Part shown: positions 1 to 5,967 of the stretch, in pieces
How the letters are laid out: each line of letters opens with the position of its first letter
Numbering within the stretch: position 1 is the first letter of the stretch
Source: an uncultured Mailhella sp.
Lineage (GTDB): Bacteria > Desulfobacterota > Desulfovibrionia > Desulfovibrionales > Desulfovibrionaceae
Length of the DNA: 7,907 nucleotides
Direction: 5' to 3'
NCBI GenBank assembly: GCA_905192935.1
Contig: CAJJMX010000066.1
Span: forward strand, 1 to 7,907
Notes under the pieces: model-generated
Seen by the model: only the letters and a program-made list of their open reading frames with translations
What the model was told of the DNA's origin: nothing
Databases searched by the model: none
Translations under genes and position numbers: made by a program

Positions 1-439
1 GATCGATGGCCGGCGCGTGCTTGCTTGCCGCGAGCATGGCGCCGCAGACCAGCGTGTCGAAGTGGGGGCCCATGCCCGTGATTTCCATGTTGCGCCTCAC
101 GTTGACCTCGCGCGAGGAACTGGCAAGGCCGGTGCGCCAGCCGTGCTCCTTGAGCCAGCCGAGAAGCTCCATGACGCCGGGCTTGAGCGGCACGCCGTCT
201 TTTGTGAACTGCATGTAGTATACGCGCGTGCGGTCCCGGAAGGCCTGATAGTCAAGGGAGGGGCCGAAGACTTCGGCAAAGAGCTTCTGCGTGCTTGCGT
301 GCGTGGTGCCTATGCAGCGGAAGAAAAGTTCGTTCAGACCATGCAGGCCGAGATCCCGGCCCACGCACTCCCAGGAGCGCAGAACAAGACGCTCGGAGTC
401 CACAAGGACTCCGTCCATGTCAAAGACTATGCCGGGCAT
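1..439 (-). CDS. HAD-superfamily hydrolase (beta-phosphoglucomutase/phosphatase-like), partial
   Basis: The first 146 residues of a HAD subfamily IA enzyme are visible; the C-terminus lies beyond the left edge. Motif I is clear at residues 7-16 (DMDGVLVDSE), with D7 as nucleophile and D9 as general acid/base in this family. A helical cap follows (about 17-85). Motif II is the ASSS stretch at 106-109, and K140 sits where the motif III lysine is expected. The usual K-P-x-P-D after that lysine reads K-H-A-P-A here, which is slightly unusual. Such enzymes act on small phosphorylated metabolites in the cytoplasm; the substrate cannot be told. The ATG at 439-437 begins one base after the TGA of the upstream acetyltransferase gene (TGATATG), so the two are probably translationally coupled and share one promoter. 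It could be a phosphoglycolate phosphatase or a sugar-phosphate mutase. Family assignment is firm, exact role unknown. Confidence 0.88.
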   Translation of the reverse strand, partial: MPGIVFDMDGVLVDSERLVLRSWECVGRDLGLHGLNELFFRCIGTTHASTQKLFAEVFGPSLDYQAFRDRTRVYYMQFTKDGVPLKPGVMELLGWLKEHGWRTGLASSSREVNVRRNMEITGMGPHFDTLVCGAMLAASKHAPAID

Positions 440-440
440 A

Positions 441-1019
441 TCAGGCCTTGGGAAGAGGCTTTTCCACAAGAGGAAGCCGGTAGATGCGTCCCACTCGCAT
501 GTGTTCCTCGTTGTCGCTGGGGAAGGTGTAGTTGCCGATCACCGCGCCGAGCCTGTCGTACAGCGGAAACGCCCGGGGATGACTCGTCTTGAGATACACG
601 GCCGTGTACCCCTGATCGGCGTAGAAGGGCATGATGAGATCGCGCAGCCAGAAGGTGCCGTTGCCGCGCCCCGCAGGCGCGATGTGAAAGTAGCTGAGAA
701 GAGCCACCTGATCCGGAGGATCGGAAATGGTCAGCCCGGAACACGCGTAGATGTCCCGGTCGATGGCTCCGTGCGTCATGAGTACCATGCCGAGCTGCTC
801 GTCGCCCTTCCGCAGCGTGTGAAAATCCATGACCAGACCGGGATTCTTCCCGAAATCATGAATGATCTTGCAGCAGTGATGGAACTCGTCGTAGTCGTCC
901 CACTCCTCGTTCAAAAGCTTTTCCTTCATGTTCTCCAGCAGCGACACGAGAAACTTGCCTTCAAATTTGTCACTGAAGCAGAACTCCAGATCGCCTTTCT
1001 GGTACAGTACCGTGGTCAT
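441..1019 (-). CDS. GNAT-family N-acetyltransferase-like protein
   Basis: This is a 192-residue protein resembling GCN5-related acetyltransferases, which transfer an acetyl group from acetyl-CoA to an amine. The acetyl-CoA pyrophosphate loop is visible at about 108-122 (SYFHIAPAGRGNG, containing R-G-N-G). A motif B-like C-terminal part is at 137-164, with the Y-D-R-L-G segment at 154-158. The first 100 residues are less typical and acidic, and no substrate can be assigned. I chose the ATG at 1019 because a full AAGGAGG ribosome-binding site lies at 1032-1026, six bases before it, and the -10 element at 1050-1045 overlaps the alternative upstream ATGs at 1049/1046. The stop is followed one base later by the HAD gene, so the two may handle linked substrates. 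Family call is moderate: the Q/R-x-x-G-x-G loop is good but the flanks are divergent. Confidence 0.8.
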   Translation of the reverse strand: MTTVLYQKGDLEFCFSDKFEGKFLVSLLENMKEKLLNEEWDDYDEFHHCCKIIHDFGKNPGLVMDFHTLRKGDEQLGMVLMTHGAIDRDIYACSGLTISDPPDQVALLSYFHIAPAGRGNGTFWLRDLIMPFYADQGYTAVYLKTSHPRAFPLYDRLGAVIGNYTFPSDNEEHMRVGRIYRLPLVEKPLPKA

Positions 1020-1044
1020 CGCACGCCTCCTTGGCATTCCGCCC

Positions 1045-1074
1045 ATCATGTACGCCCCCCGCTTATTCTGTCAA
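1045..1074 (-). promoter_or_regulatory. Sigma70-type promoter of the acetyltransferase-HAD unit
   Basis: Read on the minus strand, a perfect -35 hexamer TTGACA lies at 1074-1069. An 18-base spacer separates it from CATGAT at 1050-1045 (4 of 6 matches to TATAAT). Transcription would begin near 1038, giving a leader of about 19 bases that holds the AAGGAGG site. Its position fits the ATG at 1019 and excludes the longer reading-frame starts. Confidence 0.6.
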
Positions 1075-1119
1075 GCAATCGGAAAGGATAAGAGGGAAAA
1101 GTACGTGCGGGAGCAGGGG

Positions 1120-1139
1120 AAAACTTTTGAAAAAGTTTT
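1120..1139. repeat. AT-rich inverted repeat AAAACTTTT / AAAAGTTTT
   Basis: Nine-base arms at 1120-1128 and 1131-1139 are perfectly complementary around a 2-base centre, followed on the plus strand by more T and T-rich sequence. It resembles GAAAAACTTTTTCAAAAG-type spacer hairpins that I recall from Desulfovibrio relatives (memory, not a search). It could act as a weak plus-strand terminator, though no plus-strand gene ends here. Confidence 0.45.
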
Positions 1140-1373
1140 TCAATTTTCGATTTCCATGCCGGAGCGGCGTAAACGTTTTCTGTGCAGAGCATGCCTCGCA
1201 GACTGTGCGGGGGCACGAAAGGTTTTTTGCGCCGGAAGTGAATTTCGGCCGCGCATGCGCGCAGGCACGGTCTTTTCGTTCTCGTTTCCCGAGCGTTGAC
1301 AGCGGAGGCATGCTTTTGGGGGCGCTGCGGAAAGGATGTTCGTTGCCGCGGAAGGCTCATCGAGCGTTGAGAA

Positions 1374-1492
1374 ACGGTTTTCCGTGGCAGGTGAAGCAGC
1401 ACCTGAGAGTCTGGAAGGACGGCCTTCAAAAAACAAATGTTTCCCAGAGAGTTGAGCAACGCTTTTCTTTAAAAATCTGGAAATCCTTCCAG
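1374..1492. repeat. Run of four short hairpins
   Basis: Four perfect small inverted repeats follow each other: ACGG/CCGT (1374-1385, TTTT loop), CAGGTG/CACCTG (1388-1405, 6-base loop), GAAGG/CCTTC (within about 1413-1426, ACGG loop) and CTGGAA/TTCCAG (1477-1492, 4-base loop). Each alone could be chance. Together, next to the 11-bp hairpin at 1498-1526, they suggest a structured RNA or a decayed repeat element. No known RNA family was recognised. Confidence 0.35.
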
Positions 1493-1497
1493 GCACG

Positions 1498-1526
1498 CCG
1501 ATGTTTCCGCTTTTCGGGAACATCGG
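1498..1526. repeat. 11-bp stem-loop
   Basis: Arms CCGATGTTTCC (1498-1508) and GGGAACATCGG (1516-1526) pair over 11 positions, with a single G-T wobble, around a 7-base loop. No T-run follows on either strand, so a standard intrinsic terminator is unlikely. It is the strongest hairpin in the gene-less spacer. Confidence 0.5.
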
Positions 1527-1708
1527 TCGGACAGACGCAGTCGGGCGCAAAGCGCACGCCTGCACAAAGATTGCAGCCCGAAAGGAGCCTGCCGAGGCTT
1601 CCGGCCTTTGCGTCGCTCCGCCTTTCCCGCCTTTTCGAAGATGCTCTCCCTGCCTGCCGCCGAAGCCCGCCGCGCGGCGAAGTTGCAAGGCGAAACAGGG
1701 GGGAGCGG

Positions 1709-1748
1709 GGGAAATTATTTTTCCCGCCGGGGTCCGGGGCGGCGCCCC
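1709..1748 (-). terminator. Tandem hairpins downstream of miaA (terminator or dispersed repeat)
   Basis: Two adjacent inverted repeats lie 40-80 bases past the miaA stop: GGGGC/GCCCC (1736-1748, 3-base loop) and GGGAAA/TTTCCC (1709-1725, 5-base loop). No clear T-run follows on the minus strand, so termination is only inferred from position. The GGGGTCCGGGGCGGCGCCCC wording resembles GC-rich dispersed spacer repeats I associate with Desulfovibrio-type genomes. Confidence 0.35.
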
Positions 1749-1788
1749 TGTGTCTTTGCTGCCATGGAATGACGCAATGCGGCATCCC

Positions 1789-2724
1789 TTAAATTCCGAG
1801 GAATTCCTTTACGGGAGATTCGAGTTCTTTGTTCCTGCCGGGGCGGAACCACAGGATGCGCTTGTCGGCGCGGAACCATGTCCACTGCCGTTTGGCGTAG
1901 GCGCGGGTATTTTTGGCCCACAGCTCGAGGCATTCGGGCAGGGAAATGCTGCCTTTGAGGAACGCGGCGGTTTCGGCGCAGCCTATGCCCGTCCAGCCGG
2001 GAGCGGAGGTGTCCGGGCAGAGGGAAAGGGCCCGTCTGGCCTCGTCGAGGGCGCCCTGTGCGATCATGATTTCGATGCGCTTTTCAAGAAAGGGGGAGAG
2101 TTCCGGGAGGGGGAGTCCTATGCCGAGGCGAAGCACGCGCCAGGGCGCGGGGGGCGTGGTCTGGCTGTGCCACCAGGAGAAGGTCTTTCCGGTGCCTTCC
2201 CAGACTTCGAGGGCGCGCACGTTGCGCTGACTGTCGTTGGGGTGGATTTTTGCCGCGTAGTCCGGGTCTATGGCGGCGAGACGGGCATGCAGGGCGGGGG
2301 CTCCGAGTTCACGGCACATCTTCGTGAGCCTTTCGGTGATGGCCGGATCCACGGGGGGAATGGCGGCGATGCCGTCCAGAAGGGCGCGCAGATAGAATCC
2401 CGTGCCTCCTACCAGCATGGGGATGCGGCCTTCATCGAGCGTTTCGCGTATGGCGGCGCAGGCCATGTCGGCCCACTGTCCGGCGGAGATTTTTTCCGTG
2501 GTTTCGAGCCAGCCGTAGAGCCTGTGCGGGCAGATGCTCATCTCTTCTTTGGAAGGCTGGGCGGTGATGACGGGAAAGTCCCGGTACACCTGTCTGGAAT
2601 CGGCGTTGATGACGGCGGCGGGACATCCCGCCTTCTCCAGCACGGCGGCAAGATACAGGGCCGCGGCCGTCTTGCCTGAACCTGTGGGACCGACAAGGCA
2701 GAGTATGCCGGGCGCTTGGTTCAT
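1789..2724 (-). CDS. miaA: tRNA dimethylallyltransferase MiaA
   Basis: This 311-residue enzyme attaches a dimethylallyl group to N6 of A37 in tRNAs reading UNN codons, the first step of ms2i6A formation. Visible features: P-loop GPTGSGKT (12-19), the DSRQVYR segment (42-48, family DSxQVY), TAQP (54-57), PHRLYG (66-71), GGTGFYLRALLDG (106-118), IHPNDSQRNVRALEV (160-174), and a C-terminal AYAKRQWTWFR block matching the conserved tRNA-binding region. Length is normal for the family. The ATG at 2724 is chosen because a GAGGAG site lies eight bases upstream and the start overlaps the coaD stop as ATGA; an in-frame ATG at 2748 would lie further inside coaD. It is last in the rsmD-coaD-miaA operon. 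Confidence 0.97.
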   Translation of the reverse strand: MNQAPGILCLVGPTGSGKTAAALYLAAVLEKAGCPAAVINADSRQVYRDFPVITAQPSKEEMSICPHRLYGWLETTEKISAGQWADMACAAIRETLDEGRIPMLVGGTGFYLRALLDGIAAIPPVDPAITERLTKMCRELGAPALHARLAAIDPDYAAKIHPNDSQRNVRALEVWEGTGKTFSWWHSQTTPPAPWRVLRLGIGLPLPELSPFLEKRIEIMIAQGALDEARRALSLCPDTSAPGWTGIGCAETAAFLKGSISLPECLELWAKNTRAYAKRQWTWFRADKRILWFRPGRNKELESPVKEFLGI

Positions 2725-3299
2725 GAACGTTGCTCCTCGCCGGGACATTCAAAGAGATCGTCGTCCCCCATGTCGTCGCGGCCGCAGTCGGTATGAGCGG
2801 GCCAGGATTCGGGCAGATGGTAGGCTCGGCGCAGACGGGGAATGACGGTAGGCGGTACGAGGCAGCTGACGTCGCCGCCGAGAGAGGCCACGTTGCGGAT
2901 GTTTGTGGAGCTTATGTACATCCAGCGCAGGTCGGACATGAGAAATATGGTCTGCACGTCGTGCTGGAGCTTGCGGTTCATGAGGGCCATCTGAAATTCG
3001 TAGTCGAAGTCGGAAACGGCGCGCAGGCCGCGGAGTATGGCCTTGGCCCCCACGCTGGCGGCAAAGTCCACGAGCAGTCCGGCAAAGGGCATGACCTTCA
3101 CGCCGGGAATGCCTGCAAATACCTCGCGCACGATGTCCACACGCTCGTCGAGAGAGAAGAGCGGATGCTTGCCGCAGTCCTTGGCCACGGCCACGATGAC
3201 GGTGTCGAAGAGCTCGAGACCGCGGCGGATGATGCATTCATGCCCGTTGGTGAGCGGATCGAAGGTGCCGGGATAGATGGCTATGCGTTCTTCACCCAT
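2721..3299 (-). CDS. coaD: Phosphopantetheine adenylyltransferase CoaD
   Basis: CoaD transfers AMP from ATP to 4'-phosphopantetheine, giving dephospho-CoA, the penultimate step of CoA synthesis. The nucleotidyltransferase signature GTFDPLTNGH is at 11-20 (T17-x-G-H20), with K44, the RGLR loop at 91-94, the DFDYEFQMALMNRKL helix at 98-112 and the ISST...GGDV segment at 130-145. The protein has 192 residues against about 160 usually. Roughly 30 C-terminal residues (163-192) form a polar, acidic tail with several D/E clusters. The ATG at 3299 lies inside the end of rsmD (19-base overlap) with GAGG upstream. The stop overlaps the miaA start by 4 bases, which indicates translational coupling along the operon. 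Confidence 0.97.
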   Translation of the reverse strand: MGEERIAIYPGTFDPLTNGHECIIRRGLELFDTVIVAVAKDCGKHPLFSLDERVDIVREVFAGIPGVKVMPFAGLLVDFAASVGAKAILRGLRAVSDFDYEFQMALMNRKLQHDVQTIFLMSDLRWMYISSTNIRNVASLGGDVSCLVPPTVIPRLRRAYHLPESWPAHTDCGRDDMGDDDLFECPGEEQRS

Positions 3300-3841
3300 A
3301 CCAGAATCCTCGTGTTTCCGTAGAGTCTTTCGGCCTCAAGGCGCAGGTCGTACTGAGCGTCCGCGCGGAGCGTGAGGCCCTTTTCCACCTCTGCCACGAG
3401 AAAGCCGTCGTCGGCAAGCCAGCCCTGACGCATGATGTTCTTGAGCGTGGGCTTGAACAGGTTGGCGCCGTAGGGCGGGTCGATGCAGATGAGCTGACAG
3501 GGCTCTGCAGGACGACGGGCAGTAACGCGCAGGGCGTCTTCCTCATGAATGGCACAGCGCTCGGCAAGACCCAGATTGGCGGCGTTTTTGCGCAGACATT
3601 CTGCGGCCTTGTGGTCCTTTTCGATGAAGTCGGCAAAGAGCGCGCCGCGGCTCAGGGCTTCGAAGCCGAGGCTTCCGCTGCCCGCAAACACGTCGAGAAC
3701 GCGCATGGCGCCCCATACGACGCCGCGCGCCTCAAGCATGGAAAAGAGGGATTCGCGCACTTTGCCCATGGCGGGACGATAGCCCGGCCCGGTGACGGTC
3801 TGGAGCGTGCGTCCGCGACAGGCTCCGGCAATGATTCGCAT
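3281..3841 (-). CDS. rsmD: 16S rRNA (guanine(966)-N(2))-methyltransferase RsmD
   Basis: RsmD methylates N2 of G966 in helix 31 of 16S rRNA during 30S assembly, using S-adenosylmethionine. The 186-residue protein starts MRIIAGACRGRTL, typical of the family, followed by the RPAMGKVRESLFSML segment (22-36). The SAM-binding motif I is DVFAGSGSLG (50-59), acidic E74 ends strand two, and the catalytic DPPYG is at 121-125. The ATG at 3841 has AGGA eight bases upstream. The frame stays open up to a GTG at 3973, but that 44-residue extension is proline-rich, unlike the family, and lacks a ribosome-binding site. It is first in the operon with coaD and miaA; pairing with coaD is common in bacteria. Confidence 0.95.
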   Translation of the reverse strand: MRIIAGACRGRTLQTVTGPGYRPAMGKVRESLFSMLEARGVVWGAMRVLDVFAGSGSLGFEALSRGALFADFIEKDHKAAECLRKNAANLGLAERCAIHEEDALRVTARRPAEPCQLICIDPPYGANLFKPTLKNIMRQGWLADDGFLVAEVEKGLTLRADAQYDLRLEAERLYGNTRILVWVKNA

Positions 3842-3858
3842 GAAGGGTTCCTGAGTGA

Positions 3859-3891
3859 GGCGCGACAGGCGCGCCGCCGGAAATGTTCCGG
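3859..3891 (-). repeat. Two hairpins in the rsmD leader
   Basis: GGCGCG/CGCGCC (3859-3875, 5-base loop) and CCGGAA/TTCCGG (3877-3891, ATG loop) sit back to back, 18 to 50 bases upstream of the rsmD start. They would lie within the transcript made from the promoter at 3989-4017. No riboswitch family was recognised; the remainder of the leader (3892-3982) shows no clear structure. Confidence 0.4.
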
Positions 3892-3988
3892 GATGAGGTT
3901 GGCCGCGCGGAAGAGGCGCGAAGACATCCCCGACCTGTGGGACGGAGGGAGGCGGAAGACAGGGGTCGCGCACGGGCCGGAAACAGTA

Positions 3989-4017
3989 AAAATAGCGCGA
4001 GAGCGAAGCGCTGACAA
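3989..4017 (-). promoter_or_regulatory. Promoter of the rsmD-coaD-miaA operon
   Basis: On the minus strand, TTGTCA (4017-4012, 5 of 6 to TTGACA) is followed after exactly 17 bases by TATTTT (3994-3989, 4 of 6). The spacer is bounded by an inverted repeat AGCGC/GCGCT (3994-4012), which together with the following ATTTTTA could instead be read as a weak terminator hairpin with a U-run. It begins only 3 bases after the MBL-gene hairpin. Confidence 0.45.
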
Positions 4018-4020
4018 GAG

Positions 4021-4043
4021 GGCCCCCGCAGGGTGCGGGGGCC
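4021..4043 (-). terminator. Strong hairpin after the beta-CASP RNase gene
   Basis: GGCCCCCGCA (4021-4030) and TGCGGGGGCC (4034-4043) form a perfect 10-bp, mostly G-C stem with a GGG/CCC loop, 11 bases after the RNase stop codon. The minus-strand sequence after it is CTCTTGTC, a poor T-tract. The true termination point may include the next small hairpin and ATTTTTA run (3988-4012). Confidence 0.6.
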
Positions 4044-4054
4044 GGAAGTCGGAA

Positions 4055-5668
4055 TCAGAGCTGAGAGATGAAGCGCACGAGATCGCGTTCGATTTCCACA
4101 AGGCGGTCGCGCAGTTCCGTCTGTTCTTCCCAGGGAAGCTCGTCGATGCGGGAAAGACGCTCGCGTACCTGGGCAGCGCGCAGTTCGAGTTCGCCGGCAA
4201 GGAAGTTCCAGTCCACGCGGGGCTTGGCGCGTGCGGGGCTCGGCATGTGCACTTCAGGAGCGGCGGAGCCTTCGATGGTGGCTTCTTCCAGATACTCGGG
4301 AATGCGCGGCGTGATGCCGAAACGTTCCTTGATGAGTCCGGCAAGGACCTGCTGGGCCTTGGGTTCGCCGTGCACGAGGGCGATGTTCATGCCGGGGCGT
4401 ACCATGCCGCCGATCCATTCGAGAAGCTGGCTCTGACCGGCGTGGGCGGAAAACCCGTTGATGGTGAATATCCTTGCGGCCACGGCTACATCCTCGCCGA
4501 ACAGGCGGAGGGTCTTTGCACCGTCGACCAGCTTTCTGCCCGGAGTGCCCATGGCCTGATATCCCACGAACACGATGCTCACGCCTTCCTTCCACAGATT
4601 GTGCTTGAGGTGATGGCGGATGCGTCCGGCATTGCACATGCCGCTTGCCGACAGAATGACGGCCGGGCCTTCCATGGTGTTGAGCTTCTGGGATTCCTGG
4701 GCGCTCTGGGTGAAGCGCACCAGGCCGTCGGGCGTGGCCTTGAAGTCTTCGGGCGAGAATTCCGGCGTGCGCAGGTGGTCTGCGTACTTCATGAAGACCT
4801 GCGTGGCCTTGGAGGCGAGAGGACTGTCCACATAGATGGGCATGCCCGCAGGCAGGCGGTTCTGCTTTTTCAGGATGAGCAGGCTGTAGAGTATTTCCTG
4901 CGTGCGCTCCACGGCGAAGGCGGGAATGATGACCTTCTCATTGTGCGAGAAGCTGTAGTCTATGGCCTCGGCGAGTTCTTCGAGAGTGTCGGATTCTCCC
5001 TTGTGATCTCTGTCGCCGTAGGTGGATTCCACGAAGAGCCAGTCCGGAGTCTCGGGCATGGCGGCGTCGGGCAGAAGCAGAGCGCCGGGGCGGCCGAGGT
5101 CGCCGGAAAACACGAGACGGGTCTGCTTGTCGCCCTCGGTGACGGTGATCTCGAGAAAGGCCGCGCCGAGTATGTGTCCGGCGTGACGGAATCGGACGTT
5201 CACGCCCGGGGCGGGAGTGAGGGCGGTATCGAAGCCCACGGGATAGAGCAGCTTGGCCGTGGCAAGGGCGTCGTCGGTCTCATAGAGAGGCTCTTCGCCG
5301 GACGTGTCCGCAGTTCCGCGCCTTTTGTCGTGGCGGCTTTTCCACTCATGCTCCATTTCCTGGATGTGCGCGCTGTCTTCAAGCATGATGGAGGCAAGGG
5401 CCGCCGTGGGATGAGTGCAGTAGATGCTGCCTTTGAATCCCTTTTTCACCATGCGGGGCAGAAGACCGGAATGGTCGATGTGTGCGTGCGTGAGCAGGAT
5501 GAAGTCCAGCTCGTCGGGACGATAGTTGTCGGTCTGAAAGTTGCGCTCTTCAATGGCGGAGTTGCCCTGGAACATACCGCAGTCCACGGCAAAGCGAGAC
5601 GTGCCGGCTTCTATGACGTAGCAGGAACCGGTAACAGTCTGGGCGGCACCCAGAAAGGTGATTTTCAT
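4055..5668 (-). CDS. MBL-fold beta-CASP RNA-processing exo/endonuclease
   Basis: This 537-residue protein belongs to the metallo-beta-lactamase/beta-CASP group that cuts RNA (TTHA0252- and CPSF73-like). Zinc-ligand motifs are complete: H61-x-H63-x-D65-H66, H165 in GHILG and D190 in SGDLG. The beta-CASP part shows motif A E214 in ESTYGDR, then PAFAVERTQEIL (249-260), VDSPLA (280-285) and SASGMCNAGR (340-349). Motifs B and C are H409 in FSAHAG and H433 in VHGE. A charged helical tail covers about 485-537. All catalytic positions are present, so it should be active in the cytoplasm in RNA turnover or processing. The ATG at 5668 has AGGAG eight bases upstream. It appears to be a single-gene transcript, with promoter at 5705-5733 and a hairpin after the stop. 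A specific gene name cannot be justified. Confidence 0.93.
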   Translation of the reverse strand: MKITFLGAAQTVTGSCYVIEAGTSRFAVDCGMFQGNSAIEERNFQTDNYRPDELDFILLTHAHIDHSGLLPRMVKKGFKGSIYCTHPTAALASIMLEDSAHIQEMEHEWKSRHDKRRGTADTSGEEPLYETDDALATAKLLYPVGFDTALTPAPGVNVRFRHAGHILGAAFLEITVTEGDKQTRLVFSGDLGRPGALLLPDAAMPETPDWLFVESTYGDRDHKGESDTLEELAEAIDYSFSHNEKVIIPAFAVERTQEILYSLLILKKQNRLPAGMPIYVDSPLASKATQVFMKYADHLRTPEFSPEDFKATPDGLVRFTQSAQESQKLNTMEGPAVILSASGMCNAGRIRHHLKHNLWKEGVSIVFVGYQAMGTPGRKLVDGAKTLRLFGEDVAVAARIFTINGFSAHAGQSQLLEWIGGMVRPGMNIALVHGEPKAQQVLAGLIKERFGITPRIPEYLEEATIEGSAAPEVHMPSPARAKPRVDWNFLAGELELRAAQVRERLSRIDELPWEEQTELRDRLVEIERDLVRFISQL

Positions 5669-5704
5669 GACACAACTCCTGTAATGAGGGTTCCGTAAGC
5701 CTGA

Positions 5705-5733
5705 AGGATAGGCGTTTTCCTGTTTATGCGCAA
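5705..5733 (-). promoter_or_regulatory. Promoter of the beta-CASP RNase gene
   Basis: On the minus strand, TTGCGC (5733-5728) and TATCCT (5710-5705) are separated by exactly 17 bases, 37 bases before the start codon. Transcription would begin near 5698. The -35 hexamer is the same as in the LOG-family promoter at 7707-7735. Confidence 0.5.
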
Positions 5734-5917
5734 GGATGAAAGGGAAGACTCGAGGAGAAAACTTTATTTTTACGGGCAGGAAACTTTGTTATACAGAAGT
5801 ATTTTTTCTCATGGCATCGATATGCGGAGCTTCTCTGTCCGAAAGGTCGCGGCCGCCCCGGATGGAAAGGGAGAAGGCTCGTCGGATTGTCGTGCCTGCT
5901 TCATTGATGTTCTGCAG

Positions 5918-5934
5918 GCCCGGAATGGCCGGGC
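5918..5934 (-). terminator. GC hairpin downstream of the carrier gene
   Basis: GCCCGG (5918-5923) and CCGGGC (5929-5934) form a perfect 6-bp stem with a 5-base loop, 34 bases past the restored carrier stop. No T-run follows on the minus strand, so the terminator role is only suggested by position. Confidence 0.3.
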
Positions 5935-5967
5935 GGAAGACGGTTCATTCCGGCGTCGTTTGCCTAT

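Larger units (their letters stand above)
1075..1788. other. Gene-less spacer of about 714 bases with many inverted repeats
   Basis: No reading frame here looks like a protein. All frames over 60 codons are rich in Arg, Ser, Pro and Ala, overlap each other on both strands, and lack ribosome-binding sites or recognisable motifs. The stretch instead holds an AT-rich hairpin (1120-1139), a chain of short hairpins (1374-1526) and GC-rich repeat-like hairpins near the end of miaA (1709-1748). It separates two minus-strand transcription units. It may be a 3' region with dispersed repeats, a decayed gene, or the site of an unrecognised structured RNA. Confidence 0.6.
5669..5967. other. Intergenic region between the RNase gene and the broken carrier
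   Basis: About 299 bases with no convincing gene. It contains the RNase promoter at 5705-5733, an A/T-rich block at about 5758-5808, and a GC hairpin at 5918-5934 that may mark the end of the carrier transcript. Short plus-strand frames here lack ribosome-binding sites and family features. Confidence 0.6.

Noticed and set aside
1192..1226. Hairpin TGCC.CGCA/TGCG.GGCA followed by TTTTTT on the plus strand, as an intrinsic terminator
   Set aside because: The stem has unpaired bases, seven bases separate it from the T-run, and no plus-strand gene ends here.
1374..1426. Possible SRP RNA because of the GCAGGTGAAGCAGC wording
   Set aside because: The GGAAGGAAGCAGC core and the expected long hairpin of the signal recognition particle RNA are absent.
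1031..1792. 253-codon plus-strand and 182-codon minus-strand (1140-1688) frames in the gap
   Set aside because: They overlap each other, have Arg/Ser/Pro-biased composition, translate hairpin repeats, and lack start signals.
1501..2679. 392-codon plus-strand open frame
   Set aside because: It is antisense to miaA over most of its length, has no ribosome-binding site and no family similarity.
3842..3973. N-terminal extension of RsmD from the GTG at 3973
   Set aside because: The extra 44 residues are proline-rich, unlike the family, and have no ribosome-binding site; MRIIAG at 3841 is the typical start.
3545..5698. 717-codon open frame on the plus strand
   Set aside because: It lies antisense to rsmD and the beta-CASP RNase, both with complete family motifs. 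Its Gly/Ala/His-rich translation has no recognisable domain; it is a by-product of GC-rich codon use.
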